A DNA stretch of 64,000 nucleotides from Microbacterium sp. T32 (GCF_001619615.1 NZ_LQQP01000012.1:186001-250000), one strand, 5' to 3'. Counted from the stretch's first letter, positions 25,873 to 34,836 are shown. Notes: generated by a model from the sequence alone, not told the origin. Numbers and translations are program-made.

Positions 25873-27017
25873 GCCTGGCCCGTGCCGTTCGACGCGACGA
25901 TCCAGCGGTCGTCCCAGAGGACGGAGCCGCGCACCAGGCGCGCCCGCATGGAGATCGTGTCGGCCTCGTAGGAGCCCTCGAAGGCGTCGACCGTGGCGCC
26001 GCTGAGCAGGAAGCCGGCGTCCGACTTCATGCGCAGCTCGATGTCCTCGTACCCGCGGAGCTTGAGCAGCTCCCAGACCGGGCGGCCCTTGGTCGTGCCC
26101 GGCTTCGGCACCAGCTTCCAGGAGCCGGCGGCGATCCGGTCAGACTCGACGATCGTCACGTTCGGGAGGAGCTGGCCGAGCGGTGCCGGGCGCAGGCGCA
26201 GCGAGCCCTCCTGCTCTTCGATGACGGCGTTGAACCGCTCGAGCATCCAGAGCCACTTCTTCTTGCCACCGGTGGGCAGGAAGAGGTTGTAGGCCGAGAT
26301 CTCGCCGATCTTCCGGTTGTTGATCGTGACCTGCTCGTGGAACATGCCGGCGGCGATGATCGCCTCGACCGACAGCGGAGCGTTCGGCGGGACGATGGTG
26401 CCGTCGGGCAGCGTCACGGCCGACGCGGGGAGCACGGCCTCGTCGAGCGCGTCGAAGATCTCCTCGTAGGTGGTCGTGCGCTGGGTGTCGCGGAGCGCGT
26501 CCGGGATCTGCTCGAGCAGGCCGGTGAGGGAGTCGTTGATCTTCGACTCCCAGGTGAACTCGAAGCGCGCACCGTACTTGCCGAGCTTCTCGTACATCGA
26601 GTCCTGGGTGCCCTTGACCGTGACGATCGGGTAGCGCGTGCCCTCGGGGATCGACGCGAGTCGGCCGCGGGGGCTGATGCCGGGGCCCTCGAACTTGCCC
26701 AGGCCGATGAGGTCGAGCAGCGTGACGGGGTTGAAGTCGCGCACGGTGCGCGTGGTCACCAGGCCGTCGATGACCTGCTTCTCGTCCTCGGGGAGCTGGG
26801 GGATCACCTGCATGTTGATGAGGTGGGTCAGCGAGAACCCGATGGACGAGCTGGTGAACAGCTCGGCGAGGGTCGCGTCGGCGATGCGGTTGCCGGCGAG
26901 GGCGGCCTCGAACAGCTCCTTGGCGCGCGCCAGCTTGGCCTCGTTGACGAGGGGGTGGACTTCCAGCTTGCCATCGAGGGTGATGGGGTTCTGGTAGTTC
27001 TCGAGCAGGGTGCTCAT
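25869..27017 (-). CDS. major capsid protein
   Basis: A 382-residue protein between the decoration protein and head fiber genes. The N-terminal helical arm (LARAKELFEAALAG) is followed by VIPQLPEDEKQVIDGLVTTR, a central domain with ARFEFTWESKINDSL, and a C-terminus ending RLVRGSVLWDDRWIVASNGT. The last pattern recurs in actinophage capsid proteins. Family-level assignment is from pattern and position; no fold search was possible. Confidence 0.8.
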   Translation of the reverse strand: MSTLLENYQNPITLDGKLEVHPLVNEAKLARAKELFEAALAGNRIADATLAELFTSSSIGFSLTHLINMQVIPQLPEDEKQVIDGLVTTRTVRDFNPVTLLDLIGLGKFEGPGISPRGRLASIPEGTRYPIVTVKGTQDSMYEKLGKYGARFEFTWESKINDSLTGLLEQIPDALRDTQRTTTYEEIFDALDEAVLPASAVTLPDGTIVPPNAPLSVEAIIAAGMFHEQVTINNRKIGEISAYNLFLPTGGKKKWLWMLERFNAVIEEQEGSLRLRPAPLGQLLPNVTIVESDRIAAGSWKLVPKPGTTKGRPVWELLKLRGYEDIELRMKSDAGFLLSGATVDAFEGSYEADTISMRARLVRGSVLWDDRWIVASNGTGQA

Positions 27018-27019
27018 GG

Positions 27020-27487
27020 TCAGCGTGCTCCGATCAGCTTGACGGGGAGGCGGCCGGCGGCCTTGGCGTAGGTGGCCGTGTAGTTCACGCGGCCGACGAG
27101 GGTGTTGGAGGTGGAGTCCAGGGTCAGTGCGCCGCCGGGGGTGACGTAGACCTTGGTGCCCTGGGCCGTGGTGGTCGGCGTGGGCGTGGTGCCGGAGCTG
27201 ACGACACCGTCGAATTCCCACGTGCCGTTGAGGGTGACGCCTGCGGCGTACTTGCCCGCGCCGCCAGCGGTCGCGTCACGGTTCGACACGCCGGGGCGGA
27301 CGATGCCGCTGACGGTGTGGGGGCCGTACGTGACGGAGGTGCCGGGGACGCCTTCGGTGTCGGTGAGGACGATGGCGGCCACGCCCGCCTGGACGGCGAG
27401 GGTGAGGGCCGGGGTGGGGGTGTCGAAGTACCAGACTTCGGTGGCCTCGTCGCTGTGCGCGAAGACCTCGATCGTTGCCTTGGCCAT
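27020..27487 (-). CDS. head decoration protein (DUF2190-like)
   Basis: A 155-residue beta-rich protein. RPGVSNRDATAGGAGKYAAG followed by GTWEFDG and a TKVYVTPGGALTL region are typical of DUF2190-type capsid decoration proteins. The inner ATG (MAKATIEVF) is chosen because GGAGGT lies 8 bases upstream; a GTG two codons earlier overlaps the preceding stop. Confidence 0.75.
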   Translation of the reverse strand: MAKATIEVFAHSDEATEVWYFDTPTPALTLAVQAGVAAIVLTDTEGVPGTSVTYGPHTVSGIVRPGVSNRDATAGGAGKYAAGVTLNGTWEFDGVVSSGTTPTPTTTAQGTKVYVTPGGALTLDSTSNTLVGRVNYTATYAKAAGRLPVKLIGAR

Positions 27488-27489
27488 GG

Positions 27490-28698
27490 TCACTTACCTC
27501 CGAGTCCGCTGACGGTCCAGCTCTTGACGGGGGATCCGCCCGTGGCGGCCTCGGCGGCGACGTACGAGCCGGGGATCGTGGTGGCGGCGGCTGCGGGCGT
27601 CTGAGCGCCCTGCGCGGTCTTCGCCTCGGCCGCGACGGACGTCGCGAGGGTGATGCCCGCGCTGATGTCCTTGCCGGCCTTGAGGTCGGCGACGAGCGCC
27701 TCCTTGAGGGTGGGAACGAGCTCGATCCCGTCGATCTTGTTGATCGACTCGAGCGCGGTGATGGCCGACGCGACAGCGTTCGGAGCGTCGGCCGGCTTGG
27801 CCCCGGCGGCGGCCGCCTCGGCGGCCGTCTTCTGCTCCTGAACGAAGTCGGTCAGCGGCTGGAGGGCGGCGCTCACGTTGGCGCCGAGCGCCTCCGCGAT
27901 GGCCTTGATGGCCTTCTCGTCCATGCTGATGTCCTTCTGGTGGGTGGATCCGGGCGCCGGGGTGGAGCCAGGCTGGGCACCCTCGGCGATGCCGAGGGAA
28001 GACTTCTCGCGCTTGCCGGCGAGACCGATTGCGAAGCCCGCGGCTTCGCGGAGGACCGTCTGGTCGACGATGCGCTTGGCGCTCTCCAGGGCCAGCGAGA
28101 CGACCGCGCCGTCCGCGCCGGGCACCTCGACGAAGTCGACCGAGTTGTAGGGCGCTTCGCTCATCGAGAGGAAGCGCTCCACGATCGGCAGGCCGCGCGG
28201 CCCCTTGCGGGTGGTGACGATCGGATCACCGTTCTCGTCGCGCTTGGGCTGGCCCTTGTCGTCCAGCAGGTACTCCTTCTCGAGCTCGACGGAGGCGGTG
28301 ATCGAGGTTCCGATGACGTCGGCGAACTGGCGGATGAAGTCGCTCGCGTCACCTTCGGCGGCGACGGCGTCGGCGTACATGCCGTCCGCTTCTTCGACGG
28401 GATCGGAGATCGTCTTGGCGAAGATCCGGCGGACGTCACCCCCGGCCTCGCACATGCTGTCGTGGTTCGCGCGCATCCGCGTCCCCGCGGGGTGCGACTG
28501 TGCGAGGTCTCGAACGATCACGGGGACGGGGTAGTCGGCGCTGGAGCCCTCGACGACCGTGGCGCCCGGCGCCCAGCCCATGAGTCGAACTCGGAACTTC
28601 TGGCCCTCGCTGTCGGGCGTGACGGCGCGCGTGCCCTGACGGTATGCGCCCTCACGGACGACGACGCCGTTCTCGGCGGCCGGGGCTTCGTTCTTCAC
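27490..28698 (-). CDS. prohead protease-scaffold fusion
   Basis: A 402-residue protein between portal and decoration genes. The N-terminal 230 residues (VIVRDLAQSHPAGTRMRANHD, ASVELEKEYL, DFVEVPGADGAVV) look like a capsid maturation protease with a conserved His. The remainder is Ala/Glu-rich and helical (EALGANVSAALQPLTDFVQE), as in fused scaffolds. A Met at the boundary (ISMDEKAIK) could be an internal scaffold start. GTG start 8 bases after TAGACT. Confidence 0.72.
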   Translation of the reverse strand: MKNEAPAAENGVVVREGAYRQGTRAVTPDSEGQKFRVRLMGWAPGATVVEGSSADYPVPVIVRDLAQSHPAGTRMRANHDSMCEAGGDVRRIFAKTISDPVEEADGMYADAVAAEGDASDFIRQFADVIGTSITASVELEKEYLLDDKGQPKRDENGDPIVTTRKGPRGLPIVERFLSMSEAPYNSVDFVEVPGADGAVVSLALESAKRIVDQTVLREAAGFAIGLAGKREKSSLGIAEGAQPGSTPAPGSTHQKDISMDEKAIKAIAEALGANVSAALQPLTDFVQEQKTAAEAAAAGAKPADAPNAVASAITALESINKIDGIELVPTLKEALVADLKAGKDISAGITLATSVAAEAKTAQGAQTPAAAATTIPGSYVAAEAATGGSPVKSWTVSGLGGK

Positions 28699-28706
28699 GG
28701 GCGCGG

Positions 28707-28712
28707 AGTCTA
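28707..28712 (-). promoter_or_regulatory. TAGACT promoter, protease-scaffold gene
   Basis: TAGACT, then CCGCGCCC, then GTG. No TTTGCGTGC-type palindrome is seen at the usual upstream position, so this promoter may be regulated differently. Confidence 0.55.
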
Positions 28713-28754
28713 AGGACGGTGTCGAGGGAACATCGCTTCGATCGAGAATCTGTT

Positions 28755-30281
28755 TCAGTCCCGTCGGATGTCGTTGCTGGCGTTCCCACCCTGCTGACCG
28801 CCCGTGCCGTTCGAGCGGCCCTGCGCGGGGGAGGCGACTGAGGTGTTGCCCGATGACGCCCCGGCGGCCGGCGCGGGCTTCGGTGCAGCCTTGGCCATCG
28901 CCTTCGCGAGCAGGACGGAGGGGCGCTGATCTTCACTCGGGACGTTCGCGTGGGGGCGTCCGTAGATGTCGGCGATGCGGTCGGCGAGCTGCTGGCGGGT
29001 GATGGTGTCCTGCTGGTAGTCGAGGATCGCGGCCTGGACGAGGCGGTAGACCTCCTCACCGGTGTCGAACGGGACGAAGGAGACCGTGGCGTTGGGGGCG
29101 CCGAGCGCTGCAAGGACGCGCTTCTCAAAGGCGATGTGTTCGTCGCGGCGGGCTTGCATGGCGAGGCGTGTGGGCAGGTCGAGGGAGGAGATCGAGGCAT
29201 AGCTGTCGTCGCCGGTGTCGCTGGTGAGGACAGTGGTGGGGATGTCGAGCGCGGTTGCGATGACGGCGAGCAGTGGGCGGAGGCTGTTGAACTCGTAGCC
29301 CTTCTGTGCGCCCTGGAGCACCTGGATATCGTTGGCCCCGCCGACGACCGCCATGCCGCCGGCCGTGTGGGCGGTGGCGTACTGCATGGCGACGTTGTCC
29401 GCCGCGGGCTTGTTCTTCGCGGTGGCCTTGAGGGCGAAGCGGGTGAGAGCTTCGGTGACCGATCGGCCGTCCATGTAGGCGTCGCGGGCGATGCCGTTCC
29501 AGATCCATGCGGCGAGGGCGTCGGGCGTGCCGTAGGCGAGGCCCCCGACGGGGTTTGCGTGCTGGGCGAAGATGACGTGCGTCTGGGCGACGGGGATCTT
29601 CTCGGACTTGTCCGCAGAGGTGACCGTCAGGGAGCGATTGTCCTTCGCGAGGTCGGTGAAGTACCACATCTTCAACGGGAACGATTCGCCGGTTTCGAGG
29701 TTGACGTGCGTCCACTCGCGCAGGTAGGCCCAGACGACTCCGATGCCGTCTGGGTGCATCAGCTCGGACGTGATCTGGCGGAGCGGGATGGCCTCGATCT
29801 TCTTGGTACGTTCGTCCAGAATCCAGAACGCGATGCCCTGCGTATAGAGGTTGTGCTCGCGCTTGCGCCGAGCGGCAGGGCCGAAGTAGTTCTCCTGGTT
29901 CTGCGGGTCGTCGACGTACTTCTGGATGTCAGGGACTCCCTGGCTGCCGCCGGCGGGGATGCCTCCGTGCTGGATGCCGTCCTTGAGGATGAAGTTCGCG
30001 CGGACGCGGAAGCCGCGGCCGATCCAGGGTGCGCCGGGTACAGACTCTTCGAGCTTGCGGCCCCAGTCCTTGAGGTCTTGCAGGCGAAGGCCGAACTGGG
30101 AGTCGGCGCCGCGGTCGTAGAGCCGGACCCAGCCCTTGTCTTCGCGGGCGAGGATGCTCCGCATGCGGTCGTATGACTCCGTCAGCACGGCGACGGCGCG
30201 GGCGCCTTCCTCCGTCCCGAGGGCGGAAGCCTCGGCGATGGCCTCGGAGATCTCGACGAGGACGGCGTTCTGGGCTGACAT
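28755..30281 (-). CDS. portal protein
   Basis: A 508-residue protein directly after TerL. It shows the portal pattern: GRGFRVRANFILKDGI, NLYTQGIAFWILDER, IPLRQITSELMHPDGI, and the wing/stem region LDIPTTVLTSDTGDDSYAS. The C-terminal 45 residues are Ala/Pro/Gly/Asn-rich and probably disordered. ATG fixed by TAGACT 8 bases upstream. Confidence 0.85.
   Translation of the reverse strand: MSAQNAVLVEISEAIAEASALGTEEGARAVAVLTESYDRMRSILAREDKGWVRLYDRGADSQFGLRLQDLKDWGRKLEESVPGAPWIGRGFRVRANFILKDGIQHGGIPAGGSQGVPDIQKYVDDPQNQENYFGPAARRKREHNLYTQGIAFWILDERTKKIEAIPLRQITSELMHPDGIGVVWAYLREWTHVNLETGESFPLKMWYFTDLAKDNRSLTVTSADKSEKIPVAQTHVIFAQHANPVGGLAYGTPDALAAWIWNGIARDAYMDGRSVTEALTRFALKATAKNKPAADNVAMQYATAHTAGGMAVVGGANDIQVLQGAQKGYEFNSLRPLLAVIATALDIPTTVLTSDTGDDSYASISSLDLPTRLAMQARRDEHIAFEKRVLAALGAPNATVSFVPFDTGEEVYRLVQAAILDYQQDTITRQQLADRIADIYGRPHANVPSEDQRPSVLLAKAMAKAAPKPAPAAGASSGNTSVASPAQGRSNGTGGQQGGNASNDIRRD
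29554..29564. promoter_or_regulatory. partial match to the operator-like motif inside the portal gene
   Basis: TTTGCGTGCTG in coding sequence matches the left arm and core of the element-wide motif but not the right arm. Weak candidate. Confidence 0.25.
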
Positions 30282-30289
30282 GGCGGCGG

Positions 30290-30316
30290 AGTCTACGGCG
30301 CGCTTAGCACGCAAAC
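30290..30316 (-). promoter_or_regulatory. TAGACT promoter with operator-like palindrome, portal gene
   Basis: Leftward: GTTTGCGTGCTAA, then CGCGCCG-type spacer, TAGACT, 8 bases, ATG. GCGTGC to TAGACT is 11 bases, the same as at the connector operon. A bound protein would occupy the region between -17 and -30 and block RNA polymerase. Confidence 0.6.
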
Positions 30317-30320
30317 GCGT

Positions 30321-32045
30321 TCAAAGGGGGTAGGTGTCGCTGTCTCGGCGGTAGCGTTCGGCGACGAAGTCTGTTGGGTCGAGGAGGATGGCCTGTCCGG
30401 GTTCGAGCTGGCTGGTGGGATCGTCCTCCGGCGGGTTGACGACCTCGAGCGTGGCGTACATGCACGCGTCCGCACGGTCGGGTGACCCTCCCAGGAGGGT
30501 CTTCATGTCGGCCTTCGGGTCGATTTTGATCGCTCCATCGAGGAGCTTGTAGGTGATGAGCATCAGCTCGTCACGGAGCTGCGTGTCGGCCGGATCGAGG
30601 TCGACCTTGCCGTCCTTCATGAGGGTGTTCAGGTGGTCGTGAACCTCGTCGCGCCACTTCTTCCATCGGGTCTTGTCGCTGGAGCGGCGGGCGCCCTTGA
30701 CGCTGACGACGTTGTAGTGCTTGCGGTCCTCGGCGAACTCCGGGAGGCGCATGAGGTCGGTGGTGACGCCTTCACCAACCGCCGTACCGTCGACGCGCAC
30801 TTCGCGGGCGTTGGTGTATCGAGCGATCGCGTTGATGCGGCGGGCCGCGGTGAGGGTGTCCTCCTTGGTCCAGACGCCCGTGGTCTCACGCTGCTCTTCG
30901 CCGTCCATGTAGGAGATCGTCTTGGCGAAGAGTCGGACGTGCCCGCCGTGGTTGACGTAGACGACCGACTCGTCCTCACCGGTGGTGGCGATGTCGCAGC
31001 CGAGGACTGGTCGGATGGAGTCGTCGAGTTCGATCTGGGTCTCGTGGGCGCGCTGGATCTCTTCCTCGGCGAAGAAGGTGTTGTCGGCGTCGCCGGGGAA
31101 TTCGCCGAGGACTTTCGCTCGGAATCGACCATTGGGGGTGCCGCCTATGCGGCGGTTGTACTGGTCGTCGTCGGGGTGCAGGTCGTCCGGCACGATGTCG
31201 CCGCCGGTCATCCACGATCGCTCCTTGTGGGCGATCCAGTGGCGAGAGGTGAGCCCCTGGAGCATGCGCTGTTGCATCGCTGGGTCGTCCGGGTAGACGA
31301 TTTCGCCGGTCATCGTCGGCAGGTCGTACGCCGAGATCGTGTGCAGGTTCCAGTCGGCGCCGAGGTCGGTGTTGAACAGGTTGAAGAACATCGTTCCGCG
31401 GCGGTCGGGGTTCCCGATGCCGACGATGCGCGACTCCTGACCGGTGACGACGGCCTCGGCCGCGGTCAGCAGGTCATCCGGTAGACCACCCATCTCGTCG
31501 AGGCCGACGAGCGTGCGCCGCTTTCGCGTGCCCTGGAAGGAGGAGACGATGTCCTGGTCGGCTGGGCGCTTGCCGATGACGACCGCTTCCTTACCGGACC
31601 CATCGGGCTTCTGGTAGTTCCACTCCAGCGTTTCGGAGATCCACCCGAGGGGGCGCGCACCCTGTTTGGCCTTGGCTCGGGAGGCCATGTAGCCCCAGGA
31701 GTCTTTGAGGTACTTGAAGATGACCGTCTGGATCTGCAGGCGTCCGTTCGCGGATGCCAGGGCGAGAGATTCCTCCGGTGGCCACGCGCACACCCACCAC
31801 ACGATGAGGTCGGCGACGGTGAGCGATTTGCCGCAACCGTTCGCGCTCTTGATCGCGTTACGAATGCGTCCGGTGGTCGGAGTGGCGCACTCGACCATGA
31901 TCTCGGCCATCTTCTCGTAGTAGCGCCGGCCGAGGACGTCGCTGGCCCACGCGAGGTAGTCGCGCTGGTAGATGGCCTTGCGCGAGCGTTCCCGGATCTC
32001 GTCCATCGCGGCATCGAAGACGGCGCCGTCGAGGAGCATGGTCAC
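30321..32045 (-). CDS. terL: terminase large subunit
   Basis: Packaging motor ATPase and nuclease, 574 residues. Walker A KSANGCGKSLT near residue 70, Walker B TLVGLDEMGGL, and the nuclease Asp motif LGCDIATTGEDES with downstream VRVDGTAVGEGV and a C-terminal Asp. The GTG start overlaps the terS stop as GTGA; an ATG two codons inside is equally possible. It follows terS and an HNH gene. Confidence 0.92.
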   Translation of the reverse strand: MTMLLDGAVFDAAMDEIRERSRKAIYQRDYLAWASDVLGRRYYEKMAEIMVECATPTTGRIRNAIKSANGCGKSLTVADLIVWWVCAWPPEESLALASANGRLQIQTVIFKYLKDSWGYMASRAKAKQGARPLGWISETLEWNYQKPDGSGKEAVVIGKRPADQDIVSSFQGTRKRRTLVGLDEMGGLPDDLLTAAEAVVTGQESRIVGIGNPDRRGTMFFNLFNTDLGADWNLHTISAYDLPTMTGEIVYPDDPAMQQRMLQGLTSRHWIAHKERSWMTGGDIVPDDLHPDDDQYNRRIGGTPNGRFRAKVLGEFPGDADNTFFAEEEIQRAHETQIELDDSIRPVLGCDIATTGEDESVVYVNHGGHVRLFAKTISYMDGEEQRETTGVWTKEDTLTAARRINAIARYTNAREVRVDGTAVGEGVTTDLMRLPEFAEDRKHYNVVSVKGARRSSDKTRWKKWRDEVHDHLNTLMKDGKVDLDPADTQLRDELMLITYKLLDGAIKIDPKADMKTLLGGSPDRADACMYATLEVVNPPEDDPTSQLEPGQAILLDPTDFVAERYRRDSDTYPL

Positions 32046-32548
32046 GAGTCGACCTGCTTCGCGGCGATCGCCTGGCGCGCGCTGAGCATGGCGTCCTCGA
32101 CGAGGAGGTCCCATCGTTGCGCGTCGATCTCGGCGGAAAGGGCGCCCTTCATGTATGCGAGGGCATGGATCACGACCTCGCCGAGTGTGCGACCCACGTT
32201 CGCGTTGTAGGTCTCGAGTTGCTGGCTGGTGACCGCCTGGCGCTTGTCGAGGCGGTCGAGGAGGACGTTGGCGTATTGGAGCTGGAGCTTGGCGTTGTCG
32301 GCGTTGAGCTCCTCGCCGCGCATCGCCATGAGGTTCATGTGGAGGATGCGGATGAGGGCCCGCTCCTTCTGGACGTCCGTGAGCCAGTCGCCGGCGGTGA
32401 GGAGATCGTTGACGCGCTGACGGACGCGGGCGGGGGTGACGGCGCCGCCGAGTCGGCGGGAGATCTCTTCGGCGCTGATCTCCATCGCCGCCAGCTCGAT
32501 GAGCTGGTCGTCCACGGACTTGCCGCGGGCCATGGGGATCTCGTTCAC
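32042..32548 (-). CDS. terS: terminase small subunit-like protein
   Basis: A 168-residue mainly helical protein just upstream of terL. The N-terminal part (IELAAMEISAEEISRRLGG, then TPARVRQRVNDLL) is a helix-turn-helix for pac/cos DNA, and the C-terminal helices would oligomerise. The GTG (VNEIPMARGKS) is chosen because TAGACT lies 8 bases upstream; the ATG five codons inside is the alternative. Confidence 0.75.
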   Translation of the reverse strand: MNEIPMARGKSVDDQLIELAAMEISAEEISRRLGGAVTPARVRQRVNDLLTAGDWLTDVQKERALIRILHMNLMAMRGEELNADNAKLQLQYANVLLDRLDKRQAVTSQQLETYNANVGRTLGEVVIHALAYMKGALSAEIDAQRWDLLVEDAMLSARQAIAAKQVDS

Positions 32549-32556
32549 GGCGGGGG

Positions 32557-32562
32557 AGTCTA
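32557..32562 (-). promoter_or_regulatory. TAGACT promoter, terminase genes
   Basis: TAGACT, then CCCCCGCC, then GTG of terS. Upstream ATAGCGGTGCCC resembles the element operator but has an extra base and lies closer to the -10 box. Confidence 0.5.
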
Positions 32563-32570
32563 GGGCACCG

Positions 32571-33245
32571 CTATGCCGCCGAAGCGTAGCTCCCGCAGTC
32601 AATGAGGGGCGCTGGTGGATCGTCCAAAATCTTCGTGCCCTTGCTCAGGTTGCAAGCGGCGCAAGCGGGCGTCAGATTGCTCACGCAATGCAGCCCGCCC
32701 GAGTTCAACGGGTGAACGTGGTCGATGTGCTGCGCGAAGTCGCCACAGTATGTACACCTCCCGTGCGCCCGGCGAAGTAGCTCATCCACCGCCGCGGTGT
32801 TCACGCAGCCGTGGTCGGCTCCGCGGCGTCGCGCGCGGCGCTTGGCGTTCCGAGCCGAGACCATCGCTTTCGCGCGCGCGGTCGCCGAGTAGCCTGCCCA
32901 GTACACGCGGGTATGCGCCGCGTGGGCGTCCTTGCATGGCCGGCACTTGCATCCCAATGTGTAGCGAGCCTCGCTACCGTGCTCGGGAGGGCGCCGCGGT
33001 CGATTCACGCGCAGGGGCGAGCGCCGTGCGGCAACCCGCTTACGCTCCCGGTAGACATCCAATCGGTCTGAGTTGGCGGCTATCCACACTGTCCGCAATT
33101 GGACTCGCCGCGCGCGCTGCGCTTCGGTTGCGCGCTCCCGACGAGCGCGGCCACGGTCGCTCTCCCACTGTTTGCACGATGCACATCGGCAACGTCGCTT
33201 CTGGTAGCCAGTGCGCGTGCCGTGACTGAATGGTTGTTCCCCCAC
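32571..33245 (-). CDS. HNH endonuclease
   Basis: A 224-residue protein. The C-terminal HNH domain has CTYCGDF, HIDHVHPLNSGGLHCVSNL and CAACNLSKG: zinc-binding CxxC pairs and the catalytic His. An N-terminal SHGTRTGYQKRRCRCASC and a second C-x-C-xx-C stretch (LGCKCRPCKDAH) are typical of actinophage HNH proteins. Placed directly before terS, it may help cos cleavage by the terminase (known for HK97-type phages). The GTG start follows TACGGT by 6 bases. Confidence 0.85.
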   Translation of the reverse strand: MGEQPFSHGTRTGYQKRRCRCASCKQWESDRGRARRERATEAQRARRVQLRTVWIAANSDRLDVYRERKRVAARRSPLRVNRPRRPPEHGSEARYTLGCKCRPCKDAHAAHTRVYWAGYSATARAKAMVSARNAKRRARRRGADHGCVNTAAVDELLRRAHGRCTYCGDFAQHIDHVHPLNSGGLHCVSNLTPACAACNLSKGTKILDDPPAPLIDCGSYASAA

Positions 33246-33297
33246 GGTTTCACCGTAACCGCGTCACTGTGGCAAAACTGCTTCCACTGAAACGACA

Positions 33298-33335
33298 AAC
33301 CCCCTCCCGGGCGAGTGCCGGATCAGGAGGGGGTT
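33298..33335 (-). terminator. rho-independent terminator after the DGQHR gene
   Basis: Leftward AACCCCCTCC and GGAGGGGGTT form a 10-bp stem, followed by TTGTCGTTTC. It isolates the DGQHR gene from the HNH-terminase unit. Confidence 0.75.
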
Positions 33336-33350
33336 CGTTCGCGGTGCTAA

Positions 33351-34763
33351 CTACTTCGCGTTGAGTCGGTCCTTCGACTCCTGCGCGACCTCGGCGTTCT
33401 CTCGCTCCAGCTCCAGCTCGAGCTGCTTGGTGGAGTGCGAGGGCGCGAAGTCGATCCCTTCGTCAGGGTCTTCCTCGGCCACGGGCGCGGGCTCGGGGGC
33501 GGAGTAGACGAACGGGGCGCGGGTGATCGCCCAGTCGGTGATGAGGTTCATCAGCTCGACCGAGTCGGCCCGGCGGCCGGAGGGGCCGACGCCGTTGAGG
33601 TTGAACAGGTGGTCGGGTGCGTGCCGCTTCCAGATGGAGTTGGCGTGCGCTCGCCCGGAGGCGTGGGGGCCGAGAGCTGCGAAGAACTCCTCGACCTGCT
33701 TCGTCGACCACTTCCGATCCTTGCGGAGTTCGTAGTAGACCCCCGCGAGGATGCGGATGAACGTCTGCCCGCCCAGGAGCATCGTGTCTCGCATCTGGCC
33801 GGCGGTGATCTGGCTGTGGAGCAGCGCGTTCACCGGCGGCATCGTCTTCACCAGGAGGTCGAAGAACTCGTTGGTTTCGCGGGCGATCGCGGCCTCCTCG
33901 CCCTTCCATGCCTCGTTGTCCTTGCGGGATACGCGCCCCTCGAAGCCCTTCCGCATCGTGCGGATGATCTCGACGACCTTCGAGGCGGGGATCCAGAACG
34001 GGCTGTTCTTCTGGACGCGGTCCTTGTCCAGATCCACCCGGTTGAGCAGGAGCGGGTGCTCGAGCACCATCGGGAGCGCACGGTTGACGATCTTGCGGCT
34101 GTCGAAGCGCGCGCGAGTCGACGCGGTGATGCCCAGGGCGTTCTCGGCGATGTCGAAGAACATCTGCTTGGCTTCGTCGATGTCGTCGGTGACCTGGATC
34201 TCAACGGCCACCCGCTGGTTGTAGAAGCGATCGCGAGCACGCTCGAGCCGGTCGATCTCCTTCTGCGCGTCCAACTCGGCCCGCTTGTCGTCGGGCATCG
34301 TGCGCCGCACGGTCGCCTTGTAGGAGCGGGCCTTCTCGATGTCGGCATCGAGCTTGTCCAGCGCCATGAAGAACCCGAGGATGCGGTGCTGCCCGTCGAG
34401 GATGTGGATGTCGCCCTGGCGTCGCTTCGGGTACGACATCACGCCGAAGGCTGCGGAGGGGATCTCCTGCATCGGCTCGAAGTGGAACATGTTGACCGCG
34501 CGCAAGATGATGCCGGGGATGACCCAGCTCTCGTTCTCGATGAAGTAGCGCGCAAACGCTTCGGCGTGCGACGCGTTGATGCGACGGTTTCCCTCGGTGG
34601 GAACAGCCGGATCGGGGCGCGGCACGAGGCCCACAAGCTCGCCAGGCGTGGAGGCGAGGCCGTAGACCGAGCGCGTTCCCTGCTGATACTTGGTGGCAAA
34701 GAACTGTTGATCTGTCTGATAGGCCGACGGCGTGAATGTCGACGGCTGGACCTGGATGTCCAT
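33351..34763 (-). CDS. DGQHR-domain protein, DndB-like
   Basis: A 470-residue protein with RRINASHAEAFARYFIENES near the N-terminus and HILDGQHRILGF near residue 125. DGQHR is the defining motif of the ParB/sulfiredoxin-like DndB family, whose best-known members regulate DNA phosphorothioation operons. Downstream is a helical region with RARFDSRKIVNRALPMVLEH. No dnd genes are nearby, so it is an orphan. The ATG with AAAGGA upstream is preferred to a TTG six codons earlier. It is a single-gene unit with its own terminator. Confidence 0.78.
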   Translation of the reverse strand: MDIQVQPSTFTPSAYQTDQQFFATKYQQGTRSVYGLASTPGELVGLVPRPDPAVPTEGNRRINASHAEAFARYFIENESWVIPGIILRAVNMFHFEPMQEIPSAAFGVMSYPKRRQGDIHILDGQHRILGFFMALDKLDADIEKARSYKATVRRTMPDDKRAELDAQKEIDRLERARDRFYNQRVAVEIQVTDDIDEAKQMFFDIAENALGITASTRARFDSRKIVNRALPMVLEHPLLLNRVDLDKDRVQKNSPFWIPASKVVEIIRTMRKGFEGRVSRKDNEAWKGEEAAIARETNEFFDLLVKTMPPVNALLHSQITAGQMRDTMLLGGQTFIRILAGVYYELRKDRKWSTKQVEEFFAALGPHASGRAHANSIWKRHAPDHLFNLNGVGPSGRRADSVELMNLITDWAITRAPFVYSAPEPAPVAEEDPDEGIDFAPSHSTKQLELELERENAEVAQESKDRLNAK

Positions 34764-34830
34764 CGTGTCCTTTCCATACAAAGCGCCCGCTCCCGCCGGT
34801 CCGGGAGACGTTTCGCTATGTCGGAAGCAT

Positions 34831-34836
34831 AGTCTA
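34831..34836 (-). promoter_or_regulatory. TAGACT -10 box upstream of the DGQHR gene
   Basis: TAGACT lies 67 bases before the ATG, so this message has a real 5' leader and a Shine-Dalgarno, unlike the leaderless head genes. Confidence 0.4.
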
